In this document: positions 29,014 through 38,334 of the stretch, piece after piece
Numbering within the stretch: the first letter of the stretch is position 1
Layout: each line of letters begins with the position of its first letter
Assembly (NCBI RefSeq): GCF_017744955.1
Contig: NZ_JAGIAG010000003.1
Location: forward strand, 495,765 to 559,764
DNA from: Dokdonella sp.
GTDB taxonomy: Bacteria > Pseudomonadota > Gammaproteobacteria > Xanthomonadales > Rhodanobacteraceae
DNA: 64,000 nucleotides
Direction of reading: 5' to 3'
Program-made: the position numbers and the translations under genes
The notes under the pieces: generated by a model
The model's input: only the letters and a program-made list of their open reading frames with translations
Databases searched by the model: none
What the model was told of the DNA's origin: nothing

Positions 29014-29619
29014 TCAGCGCGCTGCCGCGGCGAGATAGCCGGGCAGCGCCTTCGCCGCCGCGCTGTGCGCGAGCGCCAGCGCCTGCTCGACCGCCGCGTC
29101 GAAATCGCGGCGCTTCGGGCCGATGACCACGCGCGGGCGGAAGAAGTCCGCCCACGCGAACTCGGCGAACGCGGTCGGCGTCTTCGCGTAGCCGCCGCGT
29201 TCGCGCACGTAGCCGGCCAGGCTTCGGTACGGATCGTCGACGAGCTTGTCGACGTGGTGCGGAATGTCGTCGGTCGACTGGCGCTGCCCGCTCGCGTCGA
29301 TCGGATGCGCCCAGCGCTGCTCCTGCATGGTCTTCCAGAACGCCTCGAGCGCCAGGCTCGACAGATCCGCCTCGATCAGGAAATAGCCGCTGTCGTAGCC
29401 GCCGTCGGACAGCGCGCGGGCGAGATGGTGATGATCGGTGATGTAGAGCTTGTCGCCGGGGCCGGATACGGCGGGAATCGGGCGCGCCTCCAGGAAATCC
29501 TTGCGCTCGCGATGCCCCATCGCGTCGAGATGCTTGCGCTTGTCCTCGACCTCGATCATGCCGACCGTGATCTGCGTCGGGCGCAGCCTGGCGATCTCGC
29601 ACTCGTGCAGTTCGGCCAT
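29014..29619 (-). CDS. ParB-like nuclease-domain protein (ParBc_2 type)
   Basis: About 201 residues from ATG 29619, chosen because GGGAG lies at a workable distance; a GTG at 29628 is the alternative. It begins with a ParB-like beta strand pattern (LRPTQITVGMIEVEDKRKHL) and contains LYITDHHHLARAL, the equivalent of the ParB GxHR region in this family, usually called chromosome partitioning protein ParB. There is no helix-turn-helix, so it is not the segregation protein. It follows the mgtC-like gene by 5 bases and ends an apparent four-gene operon. Function unknown. Confidence 0.8.
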   Translation of the reverse strand: MAELHECEIARLRPTQITVGMIEVEDKRKHLDAMGHRERKDFLEARPIPAVSGPGDKLYITDHHHLARALSDGGYDSGYFLIEADLSSLALEAFWKTMQEQRWAHPIDASGQRQSTDDIPHHVDKLVDDPYRSLAGYVRERGGYAKTPTAFAEFAWADFFRPRVVIGPKRRDFDAAVEQALALAHSAAAKALPGYLAAAAR

Positions 29620-29624
29620 CGCCG

Positions 29625-30110
29625 TCACTCTCCCTGCGGCGGTGCCGGAGGCGGCGGATCGCCGGCTTTCATCCAGCGCCGCCGGAACGCGCGCTCGAAG
29701 CGGCCGCCGAGCAGCAGCACGAGCGCGCCGATGACGAAGGCGATCGTCAGCGGCAGATACAGGCCGATGCCGCAGGCGACACCGAGCAGCGCGGTCAGCC
29801 AGATCGTCGCGGCGGTGGTCAGGCCGCTGATGTGCTGCTTGTCCGGATTGCGCAGGATCACGCCGGCGCCGAGGAAGCCGATGCCGGTCAGCACGCCTTG
29901 CACGACGCGGCTGAGCGCATCGTAGCGATGCGGGTCGCCGCTGCCGGGCGGCAGCGCCACCAGCACGATCAGCGCGGCGCCGAGGCTGACCAGCGCATGC
30001 GTGCGCACGCCGGCCGGCTTGTGGTGCAGGTCGCGGTTGAGGCCGATCAGGCCGCCGACGAGCACCGCCGCGCCGAGCCGCATCGAGATCGCCAGCGCTT
30101 CCTCGAACAT
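29625..30110 (-). CDS. MgtC/SapB-family membrane protein
   Basis: A 161-residue protein with GGAGG before ATG 30110. It shows the conserved MgtC core: RLGAAVLVGGLIGLNRDLHHKP, AGVRTHALVSLGAAL, TGIGFLGAGVI and GLTTAATIWLTALLGVACG, with about five membrane helices. The soluble C-terminal domain of virulence-type MgtC is absent; instead a short proline-rich tail follows. Members affect Mg2+ stress, acid and phosphate homeostasis; the exact role here is unknown. Confidence 0.9.
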   Translation of the reverse strand: MFEEALAISMRLGAAVLVGGLIGLNRDLHHKPAGVRTHALVSLGAALIVLVALPPGSGDPHRYDALSRVVQGVLTGIGFLGAGVILRNPDKQHISGLTTAATIWLTALLGVACGIGLYLPLTIAFVIGALVLLLGGRFERAFRRRWMKAGDPPPPAPPQGE

Positions 30111-30172
30111 CGCCAGTCCTCCGTCACCGCGGGCAGTCTCGCGCAACGGCGCGCGCTCGACAACGGCGCGCG

Positions 30173-31426
30173 TCACCCGTCCCGGCGCAGCGCCTCGCGC
30201 AGTTCGCGCTTGAACGTCTTCGGCTCGCAGCGGCCGAGTTCGACCTGCGGCGTCGCGTGCCAGTCGGCGCAGCGCCGGATCGCCTCGGCGACGGCCGCGG
30301 CGAGTTTCGCGTCCGCCTCGACGCCCTCCTCCAGGTACAGCGCCTTGACCTCGAACCTGCCGTCCGCTCGATGCGCCTTCGCATCGAGCCGGCCGACCAG
30401 CCGGCCGCGATGCAGGATCGGCAGCACGTAGTAGCCATACCTGCGCTTGGGCGCGGGCACGTAGCACTCGATGCGGTAGTCGAAGCCGAACATCGCGGCG
30501 GCGCGCTCGCGGTCCCAGACGACCGGATCGAACGGCGACAGCAGCGTCGTATGCGTCGCGCGCAGGCGGCCGACAGCGGCGCTTGCCAGCGCCTCGCGGT
30601 GATCCGGATGCACGTAGGCCGGATGCTTCCAGCCCTCCACGTCGACGCGCAACAGTTCGCCGGCCTCGACGAACGCGTCGAGATCGGCGTCCTTCAGCTT
30701 GCGTCCGCTGCGGAAGTAGTCGTTGATCCAGCGCGCCTGCGTCACGCCGAGCGCGCGGACCGCGCCGAGCGTGAACTCGCGGCGCATATGTTCCTCGGAC
30801 ACCTCGTCCGCGTCTGGGACATGGCCGTTGGCGCGCGCCGCCGCGCGCACGCGTTCGCCGAGGTCGTAGACGCGCTGGAAGTTCTCGCGGCGCGCGATCA
30901 TCAGTTCGCCGAGCGCGAACAACGCCTCGAGCCAGCGCTTCTCGCTCTTCCAGCCCCACCAGCCTCCGCCGCCGACGCCGTCGACGCGCTCGAAGTCGGC
31001 CGCCTTGACCGCGCCGCGCTCGCGCACGTGCGCGAGCAGCGAGTCCATCTCGGCGGCGTGCTCGCGGCGCATGCGGCGGGCGTGCTTCATCGACCAGTGC
31101 CCGTCGCGGCCGTCGACGTGGCGCCGGTGCAGCGCGTAGTCGAGCGCCGGCGCGAAGCTCGCCTCGTGCGCCCAGCATTCGAAGATCGCGCCTTCGGCTA
31201 GCCACGCTTCCAGCCATTCCTTGCGGTACGCGCCGAGACGCGAGAACAGCACCAGGTACGGGCTGCGCGCGACGACGTTGATGGTGTCGATCTGCAACAC
31301 GCGCATGCGCGCGATCGCGGCGAGCACGTCGGCCTTGCGCGCGCGCCGGCCCGGCCGCGCGAGCAGCCCCTGCGCGGCCAGATGCAGCAGGCGCGCCTGC
31401 TGCGCGCTGAGACGAATCGCCGTCAT
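30173..31426 (-). CDS. ycaQ: YcaQ/AlkX-type DNA glycosylase (winged helix, HTH_42)
   Basis: A 417-residue protein of the HTH_42 family. Near the N-terminus is LQIDTINVVARSPYLVLFSR, holding the Q45-I-D47 catalytic motif that marks the YcaQ branch; this branch unhooks interstrand crosslinks and removes bulky alkylated bases. SPFDPVVWDRERAAAMFGFDYRIE and PAPKRRYGYYVLPIL are further conserved blocks. It lies 16 bases downstream of the M61 peptidase gene and 62 upstream of the mgtC-like gene. Confidence 0.92.
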   Translation of the reverse strand: MTAIRLSAQQARLLHLAAQGLLARPGRRARKADVLAAIARMRVLQIDTINVVARSPYLVLFSRLGAYRKEWLEAWLAEGAIFECWAHEASFAPALDYALHRRHVDGRDGHWSMKHARRMRREHAAEMDSLLAHVRERGAVKAADFERVDGVGGGGWWGWKSEKRWLEALFALGELMIARRENFQRVYDLGERVRAAARANGHVPDADEVSEEHMRREFTLGAVRALGVTQARWINDYFRSGRKLKDADLDAFVEAGELLRVDVEGWKHPAYVHPDHREALASAAVGRLRATHTTLLSPFDPVVWDRERAAAMFGFDYRIECYVPAPKRRYGYYVLPILHRGRLVGRLDAKAHRADGRFEVKALYLEEGVEADAKLAAAVAEAIRRCADWHATPQVELGRCEPKTFKRELREALRRDG

Positions 31427-31442
31427 CGCGTTCCCGACCGGC

Positions 31443-33374
31443 CTACTTCCTCGGCGCCAGGATCGCGCTCAGGCGATCGGGCACGCCGGCGATGCGTTCC
31501 AGATGCGGATACTTCAGTCCTTCGCGGTAGTCGACGCGCACGCTGCGGTACTCCTCGCCGTTCTTGACCAGCAGCTCGATCGGCGCCTTGCCGTCCTTGG
31601 TGGCGGCGACCGCGTCCTTCAAGCGCTCCGGCGAGAATTCGCGGCCGTTGACCGCGACCACGGCACTGGTCGGCGCGATGCCGGCCTTGAACGCGGGACC
31701 GTTCCAGCGCACGTCGGCGATCTTGCCGCCGTTGCTGCCGATGGTGATGCCGAGCGAGGCGGAGTAGTCGAGCGTCTTGCGGTCGGATTCGTTGTTCTTC
31801 TGGTAGTCGCTCGGCTTGTCGGTGTAGACGAGCTTCCAGCCGACGGCGGCGAGACCGTCCAGCGGCGGCGCGGCGGCGTCGAGGCGCTCGCGCAGGAACT
31901 TCGCCCAGTCGTAGGCGGCGACGCCGTTCAACGCGGCGACCACGTCGTCGAACAGGTACGGCTTGACCGCCATGCTGCCGTCGTCGACGCCGAAGAACGC
32001 CGCGGCGAAATCGTCGAGCGCGCGCTTTTCGCGGCTCAGCTCGCGCAGCTTGGCGTCGACCGCGAGCCACAGCAGCGCGCCGGCGCTGTAGTAGTCCTCG
32101 CTCATCTGGTAATTGCGGTACGGCAGCGGGCGGCGCTGCGCGACGATCGGATCGTTGGTCGTGTCCTGCAGCGTGCGCCAGGCGAAGCCGGGGCGATTGT
32201 CGGTGTAGGTCGCGGCGATCAGCGCGAGATCGTCGCGCGCCTGCTCCGGCGTCCACAACCCGGCGCGCGCGGCGAGCACGTTGCCCCAGTACTCGGTCTG
32301 CCCTTCGTAGACCCACAGCAGCGAATCCTGCATCGGCACGTTGAAGGTCGGCGTCGCCAGATCGGCGGGCCTGCGGAACTTGCCGTTCCACGAATGCGTG
32401 TACTCGTGCGCGAGCAGGTCGCGACCCGGCGCGCGCCGCTCCCATTCGGTGAAGTAGCCGGGCTGGCGGGTGTTCTCGCTCGAGCGATGATGCTCCAGGC
32501 CGATGCTGCCGAGCTGGTCGGTCAGCGCGAACAGGAACTCGTAGCGATCGTAGTGCTGCGAACCGAACAGCTTGCGCGCCTGCTGCACGAGGCGCTTGTG
32601 CGCGTCGATCTGCTCCGGCTTGAAGTCCAGGCTCTTGGCTTCGTCGGCGAACAGGTTCAGATGCACCGGCGCCGGCGTGCCGCCGAGGTCGACGCGCTTG
32701 TAGTGGCGCCCGGCGAACATCGGCGAGTCGACCAGCACGTCGAAGGTGACCGGCTTGAACGCGACCGTGCCGTCGGCGCCGGTCGCGTTGCCGCTGCCCT
32801 CGCTGCGTTCGAGCGCGGTGCCGAACTGCCAGCCGGACGGCAGCTTCACGCTCGGCGCGACGGTGACGCGGCTCGAATAGTGCCCGGCCGGATACAAGGC
32901 CACGGTGTTCCACTGCAGGTTGAGCAGCTCCGGCGTCATCACCATGCGGCCCTGGCTCGGTTCCTGCGGCGACAGGAAATCGAATTCGAGCGACAGGCTG
33001 GCGACGCCCGGCGGCACCTCGAGATGGAACGCGTACACGTCGACCGGATCGCGCTTCCACGCGATCGGCTGGCCGTTGCCGCGAATGATGAGCCCGGCCA
33101 GCTTGTCGATCGGCCCGCGCGGCGCGTGATTGCCGGGCAGCCACTGCGGATAGAGCAAGGTCAGCGGTCCGGCGGCGACCGGAATCTCTTCGCGCACGCG
33201 GAAGATGCGGCGGCCGACGTCGCTGGCGTCGACGTCGAGCCGGATGGTGCCCGGATAGACCACGTCCGCCGGCGCGGGAACCGCGCGCATGCCTTCGTTC
33301 TGCGCTTCAGCCGTACCGACGATCGCCGCGCTGCCGACCGCGCACGCGACCAGCCATCTCCATCTCTTCGCCAT
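31443..33374 (-). CDS. M61-family aminopeptidase with C-terminal PDZ domain, exported
   Basis: A 643-residue protein with signal peptide MAKRWRWLVACAVGSAAIVG and GGGAG before ATG 33374. The N-terminal beta domain precedes a thermolysin-like core with HEYTH (323-327) and the third zinc ligand in VYEGQTEYW. A PDZ domain occupies about 545-620 (LGITIGSNGGKIADV, GIAPTSAVVAVNG). Glycyl aminopeptidases of this family cleave N-terminal glycine or alanine in the periplasm. The open frame runs far upstream to 36383, antisense to the next gene; that part is not coding. Confidence 0.93.
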   Translation of the reverse strand: MAKRWRWLVACAVGSAAIVGTAEAQNEGMRAVPAPADVVYPGTIRLDVDASDVGRRIFRVREEIPVAAGPLTLLYPQWLPGNHAPRGPIDKLAGLIIRGNGQPIAWKRDPVDVYAFHLEVPPGVASLSLEFDFLSPQEPSQGRMVMTPELLNLQWNTVALYPAGHYSSRVTVAPSVKLPSGWQFGTALERSEGSGNATGADGTVAFKPVTFDVLVDSPMFAGRHYKRVDLGGTPAPVHLNLFADEAKSLDFKPEQIDAHKRLVQQARKLFGSQHYDRYEFLFALTDQLGSIGLEHHRSSENTRQPGYFTEWERRAPGRDLLAHEYTHSWNGKFRRPADLATPTFNVPMQDSLLWVYEGQTEYWGNVLAARAGLWTPEQARDDLALIAATYTDNRPGFAWRTLQDTTNDPIVAQRRPLPYRNYQMSEDYYSAGALLWLAVDAKLRELSREKRALDDFAAAFFGVDDGSMAVKPYLFDDVVAALNGVAAYDWAKFLRERLDAAAPPLDGLAAVGWKLVYTDKPSDYQKNNESDRKTLDYSASLGITIGSNGGKIADVRWNGPAFKAGIAPTSAVVAVNGREFSPERLKDAVAATKDGKAPIELLVKNGEEYRSVRVDYREGLKYPHLERIAGVPDRLSAILAPRK

Positions 33375-33530
33375 CCGAACTCCCGCTTTTGATTCTCGTT
33401 GAATTACGAAATCCCTCGTCCTACCATCCGCCGCGGAGACGAGCACGCATGAGCCCATCGACCGAAGTCGATAGAGACTCAGGCGCGGGGACATGCTTTC
33501 GATATTCGCACACTCCCGGGAGGAGGACGC

Positions 33531-36227
33531 ATGACGAAGGTCGCGGTAGGCGTGGCATCGCTCGTCGTAGTCTCGCTCGTCGCCGCAGGATTCCTGTGGC
33601 ATCGCCCACGGCACGAATCCTCGCCGTCGCGCCCCGTCGAACGACCGATCAAGCTGTCGCCGGCGGCCGCCGGCACCGGCTACTGGAACTGGCGCGCGAC
33701 CTATCCGACCGGACAGTTCCACTCGCGCTGGCTCGTCGACGCGGCACGCCAGCACGAGCGCATGAACAAGAGCCGCCCGCGGACGGCAGCGCGAGCGCAG
33801 GCGCCGGCCGGCGTGCTGAATCCGGACCAGGTCACGCCGCTCGGACCCGCGCCGCTCGACGCCGGCACCGCCTACAACTTCGGTCTCGTCGGCGGACGCG
33901 TGAACACCATCGTCACGCATCCGACGCAGACCAACATCGCCTGGTTCGGCTCCGACGGCGGCGGCGTGTGGAAGACGACGAACTGCTGCAGCGCCGCCAC
34001 CACCTGGCAGCCGAAGACCGACTCGCCGAGCATCGCCAACATCGCCATCGGCTGGCTCACGCTCGACCCGAACGATCCCGACGTGCTCTACGCCGGCACC
34101 GGCGACTTCCGCCGCAACCGTCCGTTCACCTTCGGCGCCGGCGGCCTGCTGAAGAGCGCCGACGGCGGCGAGACCTGGCAGGTACTCGGCGAGGACGTGT
34201 TCAATCCCGTCTACACCGAACCCGCCGGCGAATTCCCGCAGTACCGCGCGATCAGCTCCGTCGCCGTCGACCGCCATCAGTCGGCGCGCATCGCCGTCGC
34301 CACCAACCAGGGCGTGTACTTCAGCCAGGACGGCGGCACGAACTGGGACGGACCCTGCTACACGAACGCGTTTTCGACGCAGCGCCAGGACGTCACCAGC
34401 CTGGTCGCGATCGACACCGGCGGCGGCACCGATCTGGTCGCCGCGGTCGGCACGATCGGCCGCTATTCCGGCGTGCGCTACGACCTGACCGAGAACGGCG
34501 CCAACGGCCTCTATCGCACGGCGATGCCGAGCAGCGGCTGCCCGGCCTCGTGGACGCTGATCTCGCGTCCCGACAACGGCTGGCCGGCCGGCACCGGCAG
34601 CGGCGTGCCATCCACCCAGCCGGGCGGCAACCCGCTGCGTCGTCTCGACCTCGCACTGGCGCCGAGCGATCCGAACACGATCTACGTGCAGGCGATGCGG
34701 CTCGGCGTGTGGCGTTCCACCGACGGCGGCGCCAACTGGACCAACATCGCGGTGCCGCCGGCCGACTTCGCCAGCGGCTGCGTTGAGGATCCGTACGGCA
34801 GCGGCTACATGTTCGAGGACTACAACGCCGGCCTGCTGGTGAGCCCGACGACGGCGCAGACGCTGTTCCTGAGTTCGACCGACGTCTGGCGCTCGACCGA
34901 CGGCGGCGACACCTTCCGCAACCTGACCTGCGGTTACGGCGAGATCGTGCCCGGGCAGTACGGCAACGTGCACGTCGACAACCACGCGCGCGCGTTCGTC
35001 GGCGGCGATCCGAACCGGCTGCTGGTCGGCAACGACGGCGGCGTCTACTACAGCGCGAACGCGCTCGCCGCGCAGCCCGACTTCGTCGCGATGAACCAGG
35101 GCACGAGCACCATCGAGTTCTACTCCGGCGACATCACCGCGCGCTTCGACGATCCGGCCACGACCGAACGCGGAATCATCGCCGGCGCCCAGGACCAGGG
35201 CGGCGCGACGCACACCTGGAGCGGCGGCGCCGCGCCGGGACCGTCGGTGTGGACGCTGCGCTTCGGCGGCGACGGCACCTTCAACAAGATCGAACCGGTT
35301 CTCGGCCAGCGCTGGTACTACACGGCGAACGGTGGCTACGTGATGGCCAGCACGACCGGCCCGGAGGTCGAGCCCGACCAGATGGTGTCGCCGTACGACG
35401 AGAAGACGTTCGAACTCTGGCAGGGCGACCGCACCGGCTTCCTGATGCACCTGGACCTCTACAAGTTCGGCGGCGCGGACACCTGCCCGCCGGCGAGCGG
35501 CTGCCAGCGCATGCTCGCCGGCACCTTCCGCGTGTGGGAATCGCTGAGCGGCGGACTGCCGAACACGTCCTGGTACCCCAACAGCCCGGACCTGACCAAG
35601 AACCTGCCGGAAGACTTCTACGACCTCTCGATCGTCAACAAGGTGCGCTACGCCTACTCCGATCCGACGCGCGCGATGGTCGGCACCAACGACGGCAACG
35701 TCTGGGCCGGCTTCGGCCTCGGCGCGGGCACGGCCGATTCGGCCACCTGGGTCGACCTGACCGGGGCGAACGCGGTGCTGCCGAACCGCCCGGTGATGGA
35801 CGTGACCGCCGATCCGACGCAACCGCTGATCGCCTACGCCGCATTCGCCGGCTTCGACCAGAACACGCCGACGACGCCGGGCCACGTCTATCGCGTCGAC
35901 TGCACGGCGAACTGCGCCGCCTTCGCCTGGACCGACAAGAGCGGCAACCTGCCGAACGTTCCGGTCAACGCGCTGCTGATCAATCCGCACCGCCCGGCGC
36001 AGGCCTTCGCCGGCACCGACTGGGGGCTCTACTACACCGACGACATCGGCGCGGCCGTGCCGGTGTGGAACCGCTTCGACGCGGGCCTGCCGTCGGCGAT
36101 GATCTGGGACCTGGTGATCGACCGCGGCGCGACCACGCTGGCGATCTTCACGCGCTCGCGCGGCGCCTACGTCTGGCCGCTGCCGCAGGGCGACGTGATC
36201 TTCCGCGACGGTTTCGAGGAAAACTGA
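33531..36227 (+). CDS. Secreted BNR/sortilin-type beta-propeller protein with DGFE tail
   Basis: An 898-residue protein with an N-terminal hydrophobic signal or anchor (VGVASLVVVSLVAAGFLW) and GGGAGGAGG before the ATG. Repeated Asp-box-like motifs are visible: SADGGETWQVL, SQDGGTNWDG, STDGGANWTNI and STDGGDTFRNL, as in sialidase and VPS10/sortilin propellers. There are no obvious catalytic Arg/Tyr/Glu sets of sialidases. It ends GDVIFRDGFEEN, the tail shared with other exported proteins in this window. It is divergent from the M61 peptidase gene (156-base gap). Ligand unknown. Confidence 0.88.
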   Translation: MTKVAVGVASLVVVSLVAAGFLWHRPRHESSPSRPVERPIKLSPAAAGTGYWNWRATYPTGQFHSRWLVDAARQHERMNKSRPRTAARAQAPAGVLNPDQVTPLGPAPLDAGTAYNFGLVGGRVNTIVTHPTQTNIAWFGSDGGGVWKTTNCCSAATTWQPKTDSPSIANIAIGWLTLDPNDPDVLYAGTGDFRRNRPFTFGAGGLLKSADGGETWQVLGEDVFNPVYTEPAGEFPQYRAISSVAVDRHQSARIAVATNQGVYFSQDGGTNWDGPCYTNAFSTQRQDVTSLVAIDTGGGTDLVAAVGTIGRYSGVRYDLTENGANGLYRTAMPSSGCPASWTLISRPDNGWPAGTGSGVPSTQPGGNPLRRLDLALAPSDPNTIYVQAMRLGVWRSTDGGANWTNIAVPPADFASGCVEDPYGSGYMFEDYNAGLLVSPTTAQTLFLSSTDVWRSTDGGDTFRNLTCGYGEIVPGQYGNVHVDNHARAFVGGDPNRLLVGNDGGVYYSANALAAQPDFVAMNQGTSTIEFYSGDITARFDDPATTERGIIAGAQDQGGATHTWSGGAAPGPSVWTLRFGGDGTFNKIEPVLGQRWYYTANGGYVMASTTGPEVEPDQMVSPYDEKTFELWQGDRTGFLMHLDLYKFGGADTCPPASGCQRMLAGTFRVWESLSGGLPNTSWYPNSPDLTKNLPEDFYDLSIVNKVRYAYSDPTRAMVGTNDGNVWAGFGLGAGTADSATWVDLTGANAVLPNRPVMDVTADPTQPLIAYAAFAGFDQNTPTTPGHVYRVDCTANCAAFAWTDKSGNLPNVPVNALLINPHRPAQAFAGTDWGLYYTDDIGAAVPVWNRFDAGLPSAMIWDLVIDRGATTLAIFTRSRGAYVWPLPQGDVIFRDGFEEN

Positions 36228-36401
36228 ACGAGCTTCGGCAAGCGCACCTCGAGCGCGCCCCGTCTTCCCGCGAAAACGGGAGCGGGCCTTCCGGCTGCCG
36301 ACGGGACAGTCGCCCGTTTCGTCGTCGATCGCGCCGGGTACACGCCGAAGGAGATCCCCTCTTTCGCGCAGATTGACCGCCATCGGGGTTTTCTAAGGGC
36401 C

Positions 36402-36460
36402 CGCATGCGACCAAAGGCTACTTTTCGCATACGCCATCCGCGCATGCGATGGCCTAGAAT
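36402..36460 (+). promoter_or_regulatory. CGCATRCG boxes and -10 element upstream of phaZ
   Basis: Three related boxes precede phaZ: CGCATGCGA (36402-36410), CGCATACG (36426-36433) and CGCATGCGA (36441-36449). A TAGAAT at 36455-36460 fits a -10 element 30 bases before the ATG. The boxes are self-complementary at their core and may be an operator. The rest of the 263-base gap holds only short weak hairpins (for example ACGGG/CCCGT near 36301-36317). Confidence 0.4.
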
Positions 36461-36490
36461 CGCCTGTCGCACTGCAACAGGAACACCCGG

Positions 36491-37738
36491 ATGCTGTACC
36501 ACCTGCATGAAATCAACCGCGCCCTGCTCAACCCCTGGGTGACTTGGTCGGGCGCGGCCGCGCATGCGCTGTCGGCACCGGACAACTGGCTGTCGAAGAT
36601 GCCGGGGGTGGATCGCATCGCCGCCGGCTACGAGCTGTTCTACCGGCTCGGCAAGGACTACGAGAAGCCGGCCTTCGGCATCACCTCGGTCAACGCGCAC
36701 GGGCGCGAAGCGGCGGTGATCGAGGAGCGCGTGATCGAGCTGCCGTTCTGCCACCTGCTCCACTTCAAGCGCGCCAGCGACGATCCGGCCGCGCTGCGCC
36801 AGCTGCGCGACGATCCGACCGTGCTCGTCGTGGCGCCGCTGTCCGGTCACCACTCGACCCTGCTGCGCGACACCGTGCGCACCTTGCTGCGCGACCACGA
36901 CGTCTACATCACCGACTGGGTCGACGCGCGCATGGTGCCGCAGGACAAGGGCGCATTCGGCATGGACGACTACGTCGCCTACGTGCGCCGCTTCATCACG
37001 CACCTCGGCGCCGCCGAGCTGCACGTGATGTCGGTGTGCCAGCCGACCGTGCCGGTGCTCGGCGCGGTGTCGCTGATGGCCGCCGCCGGCGAGACCACGC
37101 CGCTGACCCTGACCATGATGGGCGGCCCGATCGACGCGCGCAAACATCCGACCCAGGTCAACGACCTCGCCACCACCAAGCCGTTCTCGTGGTTCGAGAC
37201 CAACGTGGTCTTCGACGTGCCGCCGAACTACCCGGGCAAGGGCCGCAGGGTCTATCCCGGCTTCCTGCAGCACGCCGGCTTCGTCGCGATGAATCCGAGC
37301 CGCCACTTCACCGCGCACTGGGACTACTACCAGGATCTCCTGCGCGGCGACCTCGACGACGCCGCCGCGCATCGCCGCTTCTACGACGAGTACAACGCCG
37401 TGCTCGACCTGCCGGCCGAGTTCTACCTCGACACCATCCGGCTGGTGTTCCAGGAGTTCTCGCTGCCGCGCGGCACCTGGATGGTCGCCGGCGAACGCGT
37501 CGCGCCGGAAGCGATCACCGGTTCGGCCCTGCTGACCATCGAAGGCGAACTCGACGACATCTCCGGCCTCGGCCAGACCAAGGCCGCGCACGATCTGTGC
37601 AGCGGCATCCCGGCCGAGAACCACAGCCATCTGGAAGTCAAAGGCGCCGGACACTACGGCATCTTCAGCGGCCGCCGCTGGCGCGAGATCGTCTACCCCG
37701 ACGTGCGCGACTTCATCCGGCGCTTCCACAAGGGATGA
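36491..37738 (+). CDS. phaZ: Intracellular polyhydroxyalkanoate depolymerase
   Basis: A 415-residue alpha/beta hydrolase that mobilises stored PHA granules to hydroxyacids. The nucleophile is cysteine, C183 in HVMSVCQPTVPVL, with D355 in IEGELDDISG and H388 in GAGHYGIF; these coincide in number with the triad reported for Cupriavidus necator PhaZa1. The N-terminus MLYHLHEINRALLNPW is typical. No PHA synthase (phaC) or phasin gene is adjacent, so storage genes must lie elsewhere. Confidence 0.95.
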   Translation: MLYHLHEINRALLNPWVTWSGAAAHALSAPDNWLSKMPGVDRIAAGYELFYRLGKDYEKPAFGITSVNAHGREAAVIEERVIELPFCHLLHFKRASDDPAALRQLRDDPTVLVVAPLSGHHSTLLRDTVRTLLRDHDVYITDWVDARMVPQDKGAFGMDDYVAYVRRFITHLGAAELHVMSVCQPTVPVLGAVSLMAAAGETTPLTLTMMGGPIDARKHPTQVNDLATTKPFSWFETNVVFDVPPNYPGKGRRVYPGFLQHAGFVAMNPSRHFTAHWDYYQDLLRGDLDDAAAHRRFYDEYNAVLDLPAEFYLDTIRLVFQEFSLPRGTWMVAGERVAPEAITGSALLTIEGELDDISGLGQTKAAHDLCSGIPAENHSHLEVKGAGHYGIFSGRRWREIVYPDVRDFIRRFHKG

Positions 37739-37793
37739 CGCCGTGCTCCACGGCGCGCGCGGCCGTGCCGCGCCGCCGTCCCGGATCGATCCG

Positions 37794-38207
37794 TCAGGAC
37801 TTGCCCAGCGAATAGCGGCCGGCGCCGACGATCGCCAGCAGCAGCAATCCGCCCATGATCGACAGGTTCTTCAGGAACTGGGTCTGGTTGAGGGCGCGTT
37901 CGGCCGCATCCATCGCCCAGAACGGATGACCGAGGATCGCGGTGCCCGCGACGAACACCATCATCAACAACGCCAACGGCCGCACGCGGAACCCGACCAG
38001 CAAGGCGAGCCCGACCAGCACCTCCATCGCGATCGCCACCGCCGCCGCGACCGACGGCATCGGCGCGCCGACGTAGTTCATGTAGCTCACGGTGCCGGCG
38101 TAGTCGGTCAGCTTGCCGAACCCGGAAATGACGAACAGCATCGTCAGCAGGATGCGCGCGAGCAGAATGAGCGCGTCGCGGTACCGCTCGATCAATCGGT
38201 CGATCAT
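37794..38207 (-). CDS. DoxX-family membrane protein
   Basis: A 137-residue protein with four hydrophobic helices. It shows the family pattern LLARILLTMLFVISGFGKL near the N-terminus, then MEVLVGLALLVGFRVRPLAL. DoxX proteins are linked to quinone redox and oxidative stress handling, but no specific reaction can be assigned. It is convergent with phaZ and 127 bases beyond the divergent-facing DUF4349 gene end. Confidence 0.9.
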   Translation of the reverse strand: MIDRLIERYRDALILLARILLTMLFVISGFGKLTDYAGTVSYMNYVGAPMPSVAAAVAIAMEVLVGLALLVGFRVRPLALLMMVFVAGTAILGHPFWAMDAAERALNQTQFLKNLSIMGGLLLLAIVGAGRYSLGKS

Positions 38208-38334
38208 GACACCCTCCCGTCAGGAACTGACCGGGCCATGATACGGCAGGCATTCGCGACGGGCGTCGATATCGGCTACCGCTGCCCGCGGCCGTGGTTG
38301 CCAGGCGAAACGGCCTGTCTCCCCGGGTACGACC

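Noticed and set aside
29014..29619. Chromosome-segregation ParB
   Set aside because: No DNA-binding helix-turn-helix, no adjacent parA and no parS-like sites; only the ParB-like nuclease fold is suggested.
33375..36383. Upstream 1000-codon extension of the M61 peptidase frame
   Set aside because: The extension is antisense to the BNR propeller gene; a signal peptide and ribosome site place the start at 33374.
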